Shown here piece after piece: positions 53,277-63,774 of a stretch of 64,000 bases of DNA (positions within the stretch are counted from its first letter, which is position 1; each line of letters begins with the position of its first letter). The notes beneath the pieces are model-generated. The model ran no database searches. It saw only the letters and a list, made by a program, of their open reading frames with translations, and was not told the origin of the DNA. This stretch comes from Schizochytrium sp. TIO01 (Eukaryota; Sar; Bigyra; Thraustochytrida; Thraustochytriidae): the NCBI GenBank assembly GCA_004764695.1, contig SMSO01000005.1:533501-597500 (forward strand). The letters run 5' to 3'. The position numbers were made by a program, and so were the translations under genes.

Positions 53277-55513
53277 CAAATTATGTAGATCTTAGTTGTT
53301 GAGGACTTCATGTCCTTTTTGTTGTTTGATTCCTTGTATAGCTTATACACCCTGGTTATGTACATTGTCATTCTTGTTAGAGGCAATTCTTCATCTTTGA
53401 TTGATATTCTATAGAACTTCCTCATGGGTGTACCTATACACAATTATTCATTATACCGTGTGATATTGTGAGGTTCTAAAGTTAGCATCGCCTCTGACAC
53501 CTATGATGGATGCAGAGTGACGCCAATCCTTCCTCTATATTGTGCGTGCCTGCTCGAGAATCAAATGATGTTAAAAGTCGTCTTCATTCATTATATAACA
53601 GAGCATATATGGAATAATAAAAGGAGGCAGGAGACAAGGGTACTTCTGTTGTGTAAAATTTCATTATTATGTTCGTGTATAGTAGTATTCCTTGCCTTTA
53701 GGATAGTAGGGAAGATATTCTCTGTGACTTTCACCTACTTCACTCTTATGCAAGCTCTTATGCAATCACAGATGGATGTAGATTCCGCTTCTTCATTCTC
53801 ACTACGAGAACAGCGCAACTACAAATCTTAAGGACTGTCAACTGGCCTGAAATAGTGACCAGTTATATATTCCAAAATAAATTTATTTGTATAAAATTGT
53901 AAAGATGCAGCATGATAGCTTAGGTACACATAAACAACGGTTAAGTGTATAGGGATACGCAAACGCAAGCGAGAACATGCAAGCGAGACCATCGCCTTTC
54001 ACCATAATGTTATAAATGTCTATTCTTCTGCCAAGAGCACGATACACTCAACGTTGGTCTAAGCACTAAAGACAGCATGTATGTATGTAAGGACAACAGC
54101 AAGCACCTATACCTCAAAACTTAGTAATAGACTTACTAAACATTCTAACACTATGATCTTCCTGTGAAAATACTCAGCAGCATGGATGTCGAAGCTCCAC
54201 AAATAGAATACAGAAAACACAATCTAGCAAGACGATGAAAATTGATCTTAGGTTTCAGGATCAGAATAACCAAAATGCGCACCACACCTGTTTCTGATGC
54301 TGTAGCTGTCATGTTATGGTAAAAACGTGTACAGGGCACCACTAGCCTGTTATTGTGTCGATTTTGATACAGTTTATCACACGAGAGCTTACTGACTATG
54401 TTGTAGAATGTAAATACCCTATTCAAATAACCTTGTGGACACACTCATCCAACATACTCTACTCAACTCTTACTAAAACAACCAAAAGATTCCGCTGAAC
54501 TAGACCAAGACAATTTGAGGGATTTGCTGCAATTCGTTTGAACACAATACATGTATTGATGGCTGAGATATGACTTGCCAAAGATTGTTCGTTGCAATTA
54601 AAGTTTACTCTCTGAGTGCATATACTCAATACAATGCAGCTTTATCGTGGAAATCCGGGCTAAGCATGCCATTAGGACCCTATAGCAGGCTCTGGGCACG
54701 ATCTTTATATCTTAGCGATAGTTTGTGCAGCAAAATAATGGATAAATCAAACTTCAACGAGTCTTAATTCATAGTTTCGAATCCCTACGAGGCTATATAT
54801 ATAAAGAAGGTGTGAGTTGACAGCACAGTTATGTAGGAAAAGTTATAATTATGTGGAAAATAACCTTAGTTGTCGAATCGTGGTGAATTAAAAGCTTCAT
54901 TTAAGCGTTTTCAGAGATGCCGGAGCCCATACCAAATATTAATTTGCTCAAAGTCATCAATTTCTTATTTGATAGAATCTAAAACAGCTTTATATTATAT
55001 GAAGAGCATATATATTTTAAGCTAGTTTAGACTTCAACCAAGGGGATCCAATTTTCGCTCGTCACTCTGCGTCAAGGTCGTTAACAAAAACATCAAATCT
55101 GGTGCAAGCTCAAATGACTAGGGTCAATAGGACTGCTACTAATTATAGTTGTCACTATTATTTTCCCTAGGAACCGATAGAACAGATGTAATTAACTCTC
55201 TTGGCGCTTACCTTGCATAGCAAGAGTAAATGATGCGGCAAAAAACTATCTCTGTTACTTATGTGTTATAGAGTGCATTGGCTGCGCCATGCCATATGAT
55301 AGTAGGTAAACTTTGGAAGTTGAAAGGGGCGAGAAAGGGATCACAGGTGATCTATATATAAAATGCAAATGAAAATTTAAAAGTTTGGAAAGTTTATATG
55401 CGACACATAAAATTAGAATTTGCATATGTGGATTAAGTGAATGGAATGAGTCTAGCTATAACTACTACCTATCCCTATCATAATCATGGGAACAGATCAG
55501 GAGCAAATTGGGC
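53277..55513. other. Convergent 3' intergenic region
   Basis: About 2.2 kb of AT-rich DNA lies between the 3' ends of the Tpt1 (+) and PUFA synthase B (-) genes. Only short frames without recognisable protein were seen. Confidence 0.45.
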
Positions 55514-58500
55514 TTACAGGCGCTCAGTGGGCACGTAGATGTCATCAATCTCGGCAGCAACCTGCTTGGCGTTAGCCTTCAGCGGGGCATTACGGACAGC
55601 TTCGAGGCGGCGCAAGAAGCAGGCACCACGGAGGATCTGCAAGTTGATTTGCACAACATCGGGGTACTCGTTGGCAACGGCGGGGTCAAGGTAGGTACCC
55701 TTGATGAAGTCGTTGAAAGATCCAATCGCTGGGCCACACCAAACCTGGTAGTCCATGGCACGGTCCGGGATGCCAGCGTTTGCCCAGAAGCTCGCCAAAC
55801 CAAGGTACCAGCGGAAGCACAAGGACATCTTAAGCTTGGGGTCACGCTCCGCGCGCTCAATCTTCTCCGGGTTCTGCAACCTGTTGATGTAGAAGTCCTT
55901 GGTCTCTTCCCAAACCTCTGACAGAGACTTCTTGAAAATGCGCTTCTCCACACGTTCCAGCTCTCCAGGAGCCATGGACTCAAAGGAGTCATACTTGACG
56001 AAGAGCTCATAGAGCTTGTTGGCACGCGAGGGGAACATAGTTCCCTTCTTGAGCACCTGGAGCTTGACACCTTCCTCAAACATGTCAGCTGCTGGGGCCA
56101 TGCAGATGTCGGAGTAGGTGGCTTGTGAGAGCTGCTTGCGAACGGTGTCACAGGTTCCAGCTTGCTTACTCATCTGGTTTACGGTACCAGTGACGATGAA
56201 GGCCGCGCCCATGTTGAAGGTGGCAATGGCGGCCTGAGGGCATCCAATGCCACCACCAGCACCAACGCGAACGCGAAGGTGGGCAGGGTAGCCGCACTCC
56301 TTGTGCAGACGATCACGGAGGTTGACAATGAGAGGGAGGATGACGTGGATGGGGCGGTTATCGGTGTGGCCACCGGAGTCCGCCTCAACGGCAATGTCGT
56401 CTGCCACAGGCACTGTGCGTGCGAGAGCAGCCTGCTCTTGGGTGATCTCGCCGGACTTCAGCAGCTTCTCGAGGAGATTCTCGGGCGCGGGACGGATAAA
56501 CATTGCGGCAAGCTCTGTGCGAGAAACCTTACCGATGACGCGGTTCTTAATAACCGTGGAGCCATCAGCAGCGCGAGAGAGACCTGCAGCACGGTAGCGC
56601 ACGAGCTGCGGGGTCAAGGTCATAAAGGCGGAGGCTTCAACGACAGTGACGCCCTTCTCGAGGAAGAGGTCGACGTTACCCTTCTCGAGGTTGCTGTCGA
56701 AGGGAGAGTGGATGAGGTTGACAGCGTAAGGGCCCTTGGGCAGTTCAGCCTGGATAGCTTCGAGAGCCTTGCGTACGGTGGCGATAGGAAGACCACCAGC
56801 ACCGAGAGAACCAAGGATGCCGCGCTTTCCGGCAGCGATAACCATCTCAGCGGATGCAATGCCCTTTGCCATGGCGCCGGTGTACATGGGGGCGGATACA
56901 CCATATGTCTCCATGAAGGCACGGCTGCCAAGATCCTTGATATCGCACTTGGGCACAACAATAGATGCTTCACTTGGGCTTGCTTCAACGAGATCACCGT
57001 TGGCGTTGACACCAAGCATCAAAGTGCTGTTGAGCTCCAAAAGTTTGGCACGGAGAGCCTCAGAGGAAGCCACAACAGCTCCGGAGGCGCTGCGGGCCGG
57101 AGCAGGGGCCGGAGCAGCGGAAGGTTTGTTATCCTTGTTGAGAATAGGGTCGCGTGTGGCGTCTTGCTCCTGAATGTCGAGACGCTCCATGAACTTGGGG
57201 GCAATAGGCTGCATCTTGCGAGCCTGGATAAGAGCCTCGATCTTGGGGTCCGCAGGAGGAAGCTTAGCTAGCACCTGGGGCGGCACGAGCTGCTTTTTGG
57301 GGTCATAGCGACCATTGACCACAATCTTACGCAAGAACTTGTTCTTAGTAGGCTTCTTGCCAGCCACCATATCGTTGTAACTCTGCGTAGCCTCCTCAAC
57401 AGTCTCGGGGTGGTACAGAGGGGAGACCTTCACGCCAGGCACGCGGTGGGCTTGGAGAGAGGCAACCAGCTTGACCATGGTTGTCCAAGCATTCTCGTTC
57501 TGGCGGTCCATGGATCCGGTGACAAAAGGCTTGCTATTTCCAAGGGTGGCGCGAATTGCGGCGCTACGGTGGGCGTTGGGACCAGTCTCAACAAAGACGT
57601 CAAAGTTCTTGTCGCTAACGGTCTTGGCGATCTTAGGAAAGTCTGCCTGAACAGTGTACAGCTGTGCTGCGTATTCACCAAAGCTGGGTGCGTACTCGTC
57701 GCTGGCTCCAGTGGACTTGTTAACAAGCTTCTTCTGGTTGACGCTCGTGTACAGGTCAAGGCCGGCAACCTCGGGAATCTCGAGGACGCTATGGATCTCA
57801 GCGATCTGCTTGCCGTACGGCTCGACCACGGGGCAGTGGCCACACATACCAAGGTCCACGGGCAAAGCAGGGAGGTTGCTGCTCAGGCGAGCAATGGCAG
57901 CCTTGCAATCTTCAGGCTTGCCACTGATGAGAGCACTGTTGGCATCGTTGACAATGGTCAAGTGCACGTACTTATTGTTGGGGCCGATGGCCGCTTCAAC
58001 GGCCTCGCGGGTTCCACGTACCACGTATCCTTGCCAGAACTCGCTGACAGGGGTATCTTGGGGAATATTCCAGGCCTTGCGGAGGGCGTCAAACTCAACA
58101 GCGAGGGCCTTACGCCAGACCTCCGAGTTGCGGAGTTTAGTTGTCAGCTCCTCAGAGACAAGGCCGTTCTTCTCAGAAAAGGCAAAAACCATGGAAATCT
58201 CTCCAAGGCTCAGTCCGAAAGCAGCCTTGGGCTGGATGCCAAGCACGTCACGAGCGATGTGGGTGAAGCACATGGACATGAGAATACCGAGTCGGAACAT
58301 CTCCACCTGGTTGCGGCTGAACTCATCTTCCTGCGCCTTAAGCTCCTCCTTCGTCGAGGCGCGCGGGATCAACCATCTGTCGCCTTGATCCCAAAGCTTG
58401 TTGGTCTTGGCGTTTACAAACTCGTGAAGTTCGGGCCAGATGCGGTGAATGTCAAGGCCGATACCATAGTAAGGGCTTCGGCCTTCGCCGTACATAAACG

Positions 58501-61500
58501 CAACGCGATCGCTTGACAGTGGCTTGGGTGCAAAGTGGCTGCCCGAGGGTGATGTCCAGTCGCGGCCCATCTTAAGACTCCGCGGGATGCCCTTGGAGGC
58601 GAGTTCAAGCTCCTTCTGGAGCTTACTAGGAGAGGTCACCAGGCACAGAGCGAAGGCCGGCAATGGGGTCTTGGTCTCCTGGGCAATGCTCTCGCCGAGC
58701 AACTCCATAAAAGCAAGACGTACATTAGCGCTAGGCTGGGCGAGGCGCTCGCGAAGCTTGTCAACACGCTGCGTGATAGCGTCGTGGGAGTCTCCGCGGA
58801 TTACGAGGAGTTTGACGGCATCGTCATCGAGCGAAATGCGGCTCTTGGTCTCGTGGTGGCCCTCCACATCAGAGAGCAGCACCGTGTAGCATGAACGGGT
58901 CTCGGAAACACCTGAGACAGCTGCGTGGCGGCGAGCTCCAGGGTTCTTCAACCAGGCCCGCGAGGACTGGCACGCGTACAGAGACTTGCCCCACTGTGTC
59001 TCAGGTGCAGGCTCCTCCCAGGAGGCGCCGTTTGAGGGCAAGTAGCGGTTGTACAGACAGAGAGCCGTCTTGATGAGACTGGCAGCTCCTGAGGCGTAGC
59101 CGGTGTCACCGACAGTGGACTTGACGCTGCTGACAGCGACGTTGTGGGGCTCCACAGCTTCGTTGCTAGAGCGCTGGCTGAGAATGGCCTCAATGCCGCG
59201 GATTTCCTCCTCAGCAGTGAGTTCCTTAGGCAGAACGGAGGGGTTCTTGAGGTGGCGGGCAGAGTCAGCGGAGAGCTCGAGCATCTCAACGTCCTTGGGG
59301 TTGACGCGAGCCTGGGCGAGAGCCTCCTCCATGCAGGCTGCCGGCATGTTGCCGGGCACGATAGCGTCCATGCAGGCGTAAATGCGTTCGTCCTTGGTGC
59401 AGTCGCTCTCGCGCTTGAGGACGAGGGCACCACATCCCTCACCAACAAAGTAGCCGTCAGCGCCGGAGTCGAAGCTGGCCCGCGGGCTCTCCTGCTCCGA
59501 GACCTTGAAACGACGCGACTTCACGTAGAGATTCTCAGCGCTGGCGCAAAGATCCACACCGGCGATCACTACGGCCTCGACCTCGCCAGTCTCGAGCAAG
59601 TACTTGCCCAACTCTGCGCAACGGTAGACGGAGTTGTTGCCCTCTGTGATGGTGAAAGAAGGACCCTCGAAACCCCATTGTGAAGACACGCGGGTGGCCA
59701 CGAGGTTGCCGATGTAGGATGTGTACGAGGTAGCGGTACCGCAATCGTTGATGTAGGACATCATATCATTGAGGGCTGCAGCGGCTTCGGGACGAGCACG
59801 CTCCTTGAGGGCAACGCGGGCGCGGTGACGGTAGAGCTCAAGGTCAGTGCCAAGGCCGACGAAGACAGCGACCTTACCTCCCTTCTTGAGGCCAGAGTTG
59901 AGAATGGCACGGTCGATGGTTGTGACAGCAAGTAGCTGCATGGGGCGCAACATGTCGTCTGGCGTCATGGGCGTGCGCAGGCGGCTAAAGTCCACCTCGA
60001 CGTCCTCAATGTAGCATCCGTGGGGCACCTCCTTGACGCCGCACAGGTCCAAAAAGTCCTTGTCTTTACCAAGGAAACGCCAGCGCTTCTCAGGCAATGG
60101 CACAGCACCATGTTGGCCATTGTAGATGGCACGCTCAAAGGCGTCCAGGCCCTTGAGGGAGCCGAAGGTGGCATCCATACCGGTAATAGCAATGCGCATG
60201 TTGCCCTCCCCGCCACAACGTGAGCTGAGGGAACTGATGCTATCGTGGGTGGCACAGGCAGCCTTGGAGCGGTCAAACTCCTCAAAGACTGCGTGGGCGT
60301 TGGTGCCACCAAAGCCGAAAGCGGAGAGACCAGCGCGCTTGGGCTCGCCCTCAGTGTCGGGCCATGGGATGGGCTCAGAGACCACAAGCGGGTCCATTTG
60401 GGAAGATCCATCGACACCAGGAGTGGGCGGGATCACACCATGCTTCATGGCAAGGAGTACCTTGCACATGCCTGCGAAACCAGCTGCAACGAGTGTGTGG
60501 CCAAAGTTACCCTTGGAGCTTCCAAAGCGAGGCACCTTGCCCTCGAAGCAAGCCTTGACGGCATCAATCTCAACGCGGTCTCCCTGGGGAGTACCCGTTG
60601 CGTGGCACTCGACGTACTGGATCTTGTGCGGGTGCACGTTGACGCGCTTGTAGGTATCAATGAGGCAGGACTTCTCGCTGGGCAAGTGCGGCTTGAGGGG
60701 AAGACCACAGCCAGCATTGCTGATGGTAGCACCGAGCAGAGTACCGTAAATGTGGTCTCCATCGCGAATAGCGTCGTCAAGGCGCTTGAGAACCATAATG
60801 GCACCACCTTCACCAGGGGTGAGACCCTGACTGTCCTTGTGAAGCGGGTACGAGATGCCGTCTCCCGATACAGGCATGGCCTGGAAAGTGGAGAATCCGG
60901 AGAGAATGAAAAAGGGCTCCGGGAAGCAAGTTGCACCAGCGAGCATGACATCAGCAGCACCGGAAACGAGGTGGTCCTGGGCGAGGCGAAGGACGTAAAG
61001 GGCGGTGGCACAGGCAGCATCGACAGAGTAGTGAAGAGGACCGAGGTTAAGCTCTTCTGCTACGAAGGATGCCGGGTCCATAAAGATGCGGCGGTCACCA
61101 GCCTCGGGGTTCTGCGACTGCTCACGCTCGGACCACTTGGAGGCATCCTTGAAGACGCGAGCGCCGAGTTTCTTTTCGACGTGGTTTTGGTACACATTGA
61201 GGAGTTCGCCCTGGAGGTTGTCCATGGGAAAGGACAGGCATCCGCTCACAATACCGCACCTTGTAGAGTCGGAGACCGATGTCTCGGAGAGAGCCTTCTT
61301 GGAGAGCTTAAGGAGAAGCTCGTGTTCGTTATCGACGGAGTCATCGACGCAGCCGTAGTTCTCGTTGCAAAAGGTATCTGCAAATTTGCTACGCTCTGCT
61401 TTGAAGTGCTCGGCTCGCTTGTTGGATCCGAGGCGTTTATCGCTAATCTTAGTCCATGCAGCCTCACCGCCCATGACTACTTTCCAGAACTCTTCCTTGT

Positions 61501-61597
61501 CTTTGCAGCCCGCGTATTGCACGGCCATGCCCACCACGGCAATGCGCTTCTCGTCGTGCATTTCGTGAGCAGCGCTCACATTCTTGCGAGAGGCCAT
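55514..61597 (-). CDS. pfa2: PUFA synthase subunit B (KS-CLF-AT-ER)
   Basis: This is subunit B of the anaerobic-type, PKS-like PUFA synthase that makes DHA and DPA from malonyl-CoA without desaturases. The frame codes for 2027 residues (Schizochytrium ORFB is ~2059). KS (~15-450): VDAACATAL with nucleophile C196, VECHATGTPQGD and GSSKGNFGHT. CLF (~467-900): a second KS-like fold without the cysteine at the usual place, with GLGTDLELYRHR. AT (~1030-1400): GLSLGE with S1130. An Ala/Pro linker (~1490-1520) is followed by a PfaD-like FMN enoyl reductase (~1530-2010: YGVSAPMYTGAMAKGIASAE, EADSGGHTDNRP, RVGAGGGIGCPQAA, VTGTVNQMS). It works with subunits A (multiple ACPs, KS, KR) and C. Codons are strongly biased to C/G-ending choices, unlike most neighbours, which fits high expression. 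There is no intron. A TATA-like TTTATA lies ~120 bp upstream of the ATG (61715-61722). Confidence 0.98.
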   Translation of the reverse strand: MASRKNVSAAHEMHDEKRIAVVGMAVQYAGCKDKEEFWKVVMGGEAAWTKISDKRLGSNKRAEHFKAERSKFADTFCNENYGCVDDSVDNEHELLLKLSKKALSETSVSDSTRCGIVSGCLSFPMDNLQGELLNVYQNHVEKKLGARVFKDASKWSEREQSQNPEAGDRRIFMDPASFVAEELNLGPLHYSVDAACATALYVLRLAQDHLVSGAADVMLAGATCFPEPFFILSGFSTFQAMPVSGDGISYPLHKDSQGLTPGEGGAIMVLKRLDDAIRDGDHIYGTLLGATISNAGCGLPLKPHLPSEKSCLIDTYKRVNVHPHKIQYVECHATGTPQGDRVEIDAVKACFEGKVPRFGSSKGNFGHTLVAAGFAGMCKVLLAMKHGVIPPTPGVDGSSQMDPLVVSEPIPWPDTEGEPKRAGLSAFGFGGTNAHAVFEEFDRSKAACATHDSISSLSSRCGGEGNMRIAITGMDATFGSLKGLDAFERAIYNGQHGAVPLPEKRWRFLGKDKDFLDLCGVKEVPHGCYIEDVEVDFSRLRTPMTPDDMLRPMQLLAVTTIDRAILNSGLKKGGKVAVFVGLGTDLELYRHRARVALKERARPEAAAALNDMMSYINDCGTATSYTSYIGNLVATRVSSQWGFEGPSFTITEGNNSVYRCAELGKYLLETGEVEAVVIAGVDLCASAENLYVKSRRFKVSEQESPRASFDSGADGYFVGEGCGALVLKRESDCTKDERIYACMDAIVPGNMPAACMEEALAQARVNPKDVEMLELSADSARHLKNPSVLPKELTAEEEIRGIEAILSQRSSNEAVEPHNVAVSSVKSTVGDTGYASGAASLIKTALCLYNRYLPSNGASWEEPAPETQWGKSLYACQSSRAWLKNPGARRHAAVSGVSETRSCYTVLLSDVEGHHETKSRISLDDDAVKLLVIRGDSHDAITQRVDKLRERLAQPSANVRLAFMELLGESIAQETKTPLPAFALCLVTSPSKLQKELELASKGIPRSLKMGRDWTSPSGSHFAPKPLSSDRVAFMYGEGRSPYYGIGLDIHRIWPELHEFVNAKTNKLWDQGDRWLIPRASTKEELKAQEDEFSRNQVEMFRLGILMSMCFTHIARDVLGIQPKAAFGLSLGEISMVFAFSEKNGLVSEELTTKLRNSEVWRKALAVEFDALRKAWNIPQDTPVSEFWQGYVVRGTREAVEAAIGPNNKYVHLTIVNDANSALISGKPEDCKAAIARLSSNLPALPVDLGMCGHCPVVEPYGKQIAEIHSVLEIPEVAGLDLYTSVNQKKLVNKSTGASDEYAPSFGEYAAQLYTVQADFPKIAKTVSDKNFDVFVETGPNAHRSAAIRATLGNSKPFVTGSMDRQNENAWTTMVKLVASLQAHRVPGVKVSPLYHPETVEEATQSYNDMVAGKKPTKNKFLRKIVVNGRYDPKKQLVPPQVLAKLPPADPKIEALIQARKMQPIAPKFMERLDIQEQDATRDPILNKDNKPSAAPAPAPARSASGAVVASSEALRAKLLELNSTLMLGVNANGDLVEASPSEASIVVPKCDIKDLGSRAFMETYGVSAPMYTGAMAKGIASAEMVIAAGKRGILGSLGAGGLPIATVRKALEAIQAELPKGPYAVNLIHSPFDSNLEKGNVDLFLEKGVTVVEASAFMTLTPQLVRYRAAGLSRAADGSTVIKNRVIGKVSRTELAAMFIRPAPENLLEKLLKSGEITQEQAALARTVPVADDIAVEADSGGHTDNRPIHVILPLIVNLRDRLHKECGYPAHLRVRVGAGGGIGCPQAAIATFNMGAAFIVTGTVNQMSKQAGTCDTVRKQLSQATYSDICMAPAADMFEEGVKLQVLKKGTMFPSRANKLYELFVKYDSFESMAPGELERVEKRIFKKSLSEVWEETKDFYINRLQNPEKIERAERDPKLKMSLCFRWYLGLASFWANAGIPDRAMDYQVWCGPAIGSFNDFIKGTYLDPAVANEYPDVVQINLQILRGACFLRRLEAVRNAPLKANAKQVAAEIDDIYVPTERL

Positions 61598-61810
61598 CTT
61601 TTTGCTTTCTTGTTGCTGCTTACTGTAAACAAAAAAAGAGCTTGCGTGTCACCTGACCGGCACTTTTAGATCGATCAAAAAGCGGTCGTGTAGATGGTTT
61701 GCTTTGGAGGAGATGTATAAATGATGTGATTGATTACCTTGAGCAAGTGATTACAGGGATGCCAGAGCAATCAAATAATCAATCAGTTAATCAACGCCGT
61801 AATAAAGGCT

Positions 61811-61842
<32 letters not shown>

Positions 61843-61843
61843 G
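61811..61843. repeat. (ATCA)n microsatellite
   Basis: About eight uninterrupted ATCA units, ~215 bp upstream of the pfa2 ATG. Confidence 0.95.
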
Positions 61844-61975
61844 CCAACTAGCTAGCCGAAGCTGCGATGGACTGGCGTTTGGACAGCGCGAAGCTGTAGG
61901 AATTGGCGCCGCACGAGCTGCGAGGCTGCCAAGCTAGAGGCTGTCTGCCTTTGTCTCACTCCTTTTCCGAGGAAG

Positions 61976-61998
61976 GAGAGAGAGAGAGAGAGAGAGAG
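61976..61998. repeat. (GA)n microsatellite
   Basis: Eleven GA units followed by a G run. Confidence 0.93.
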
Positions 61999-62192
61999 TG
62001 GGGGGATGAAAGTTTGGATGCACGATGCGTGCTTTGTGGTTTGTTTCCTTGTTTCTTTCTTTGCTTGTTTTTTCTCTCTTTTTCTTTGTTATTTTGTCTC
62101 TCTTGAAGCAAATAGAAAGAACCTCGAACTAGACGCTCCAAAGGGTCTTCAAGAGGTCTCGAAGGCTAGGCTGGCAAAAGCGCGCACGCTGG

Positions 62193-62252
62193 TCAAGCAA
62201 GCAAGCAAAGCAAGCAAAGCAAGCAGGCAAGCAAGCAAGCAAAGCAAGCAAG
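62193..62252. repeat. (GCAA)n / (GCAAA) compound repeat
   Basis: GCAAGCAA units with GCAAA and GCAGG interruptions. Confidence 0.92.
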
Positions 62253-62430
62253 GGGTGGATTCCACGAATGCGAGAAGTCAAAACTCTGCTTCAAACAGAG
62301 AACAAATGGGCAAACGAATGAGGATAAATGAGCAACTAAGTGAAGTTTACATTTTCAAAACTCAACAAAACGATTACCCAATCAACTATGAGACGCGCAG
62401 ACGTCTGCGGCAGCATCTCTTTTATGATTT

Positions 62431-62461
62431 TCAAAAACAAAAACAAAAACAAAAACAAAAT
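62431..62461. repeat. (CAAAAA)n microsatellite
   Basis: Five CAAAAA units. Confidence 0.9.
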
Positions 62462-63080
62462 AATTTGCAACAAATTAATGAAAAGCGAAACAACAAACAG
62501 AAACATTGTTTAAACTAAAAAGTCATTTTTATTGAAAATCTGTTCTTTTCATCTGTACGTATGTATGTTTGTATGTACACACTTTGCTTCATCGGTTTAT
62601 TCGAGTGCTCTTCATTCTTGAAATTGCCTTAGTTCTTGCTGTTATAACTGTCAAACAAACTTCGCGACCTTGACAAGCAGCTCCACCTCACCTTCGGGCC
62701 TGCTCGTTTGCCTTTCTCGCTTTTTTCGCGATCTTCTGCCATCCTTGCCTACTCTGTCCTTATCTCATCAGGCTGCTGCGGCCTCTTGACCTAGCAGTTC
62801 AAGTATAATTAATTTGAAAAGAAACAAAAAAACACTGCCACTTAGTATGCAGATGGCACTCTCTCAGTGTTGCAAAAGTAGAGTGAAATTCTGGTTTACA
62901 AAAAACATTTATTTAATAAACAAATAAAATAAATATAAATTCATGTTATGTTAGATCATTTTATTTTGTTTTCTGAGGGCGCGATAAACGCTTACTTGAG
63001 AACCAAGAAAAGCAAGAAAAGCAAAGGTGCGAAAGAAGCAAACACATTGATTTCCCTAGTTCCCACCACTTCTTTCTTGC

Positions 63081-63199
63081 TTTGTTTGTATATTTGTTTG
63101 TTTGTTTCTTTCTTGCTTTGTTTTGTTTGTTTTGTTTGTTTTGTTTGTTTTGTTTGTTTGTCTGTTAGTCTGTTTATCTGTTTGTTAGTTTGTTAGTTA
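63081..63199. repeat. (TTTG)n-rich compound repeat
   Basis: TTTG/TTTTG units interrupted by TTTCTTTC and TCTG, about 120 bp. Confidence 0.9.
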
Positions 63200-63358
63200 C
63201 TAATATTGCGATAGACTGCTAATTGAATACGCAGAAAGCACAGCTAAAAAGAAGAAGAAGAAGAGGAGGAATTCCGAATCAGGCGAGAAAGTCTCGAAAG
63301 CAGTGCACCAAAATCCTCATTTGGAATCAAAGCCCTCCTTCCCAGCGACTACGGAGGC

Positions 63359-63364
63359 CCACGA

Positions 63365-63396
<32 letters not shown>
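63359..63396. repeat. (GACGACGCC)n repeat
   Basis: About four copies of a GC-rich 9-mer directly before the CTCC tract. Confidence 0.88.
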
Positions 63397-63439
63397 CCCG
63401 CCCGCCCATCCTCCTCTCTCTCCGCCTGCTCCTCGTCTT

Positions 63440-63498
63440 CTCCCTCCCTCCCTCCCTCCCTCCCTCCCTCCCTCCCTCCCTCCCTCCCTCCCTCCCTC
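63440..63498. repeat. (CTCC)n polypyrimidine tract
   Basis: About 15 uninterrupted CTCC units: a pure polypyrimidine mirror repeat. Confidence 0.96.
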
Positions 63499-63576
63499 GC
63501 GCACGCCGCTCCGAATGGAATGACATGACTGACGCAAGCGCGCAATGGCCGCCGTGCGATGGCTCGAAGCAGCATC

Positions 63577-63774
63577 GCATTGCATTGCATTGCATTGCAT
63601 TGGCATTATTCATTCATTCATTCATTCATTCATTCATTCATTAATTTATTCATTTTTATTCATTCATTAATTTATTCATTTTCATTCATTCATTAATTTA
63701 TTCATTTTAACTCATTCATTAATTTATTCATTAATTTATTCATTAATTTATTCATTAATTTATTCATTCATACT
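63577..63774. repeat. (CATTG)n then (ATTC)n/(ATTAATTTATTC)n repeats
   Basis: Five CATTG units (63577-63602) are followed by ATTC units and ATTAATTTATTC higher-order repeats to 63774. Confidence 0.93.

Noticed and set aside
56162-57271. Plus-strand frames antisense to pfa2 (also 57410-58516 and 60245-61669)
   Set aside because: They are shadows produced by the strong C/G codon bias of pfa2; none resembles a known protein.
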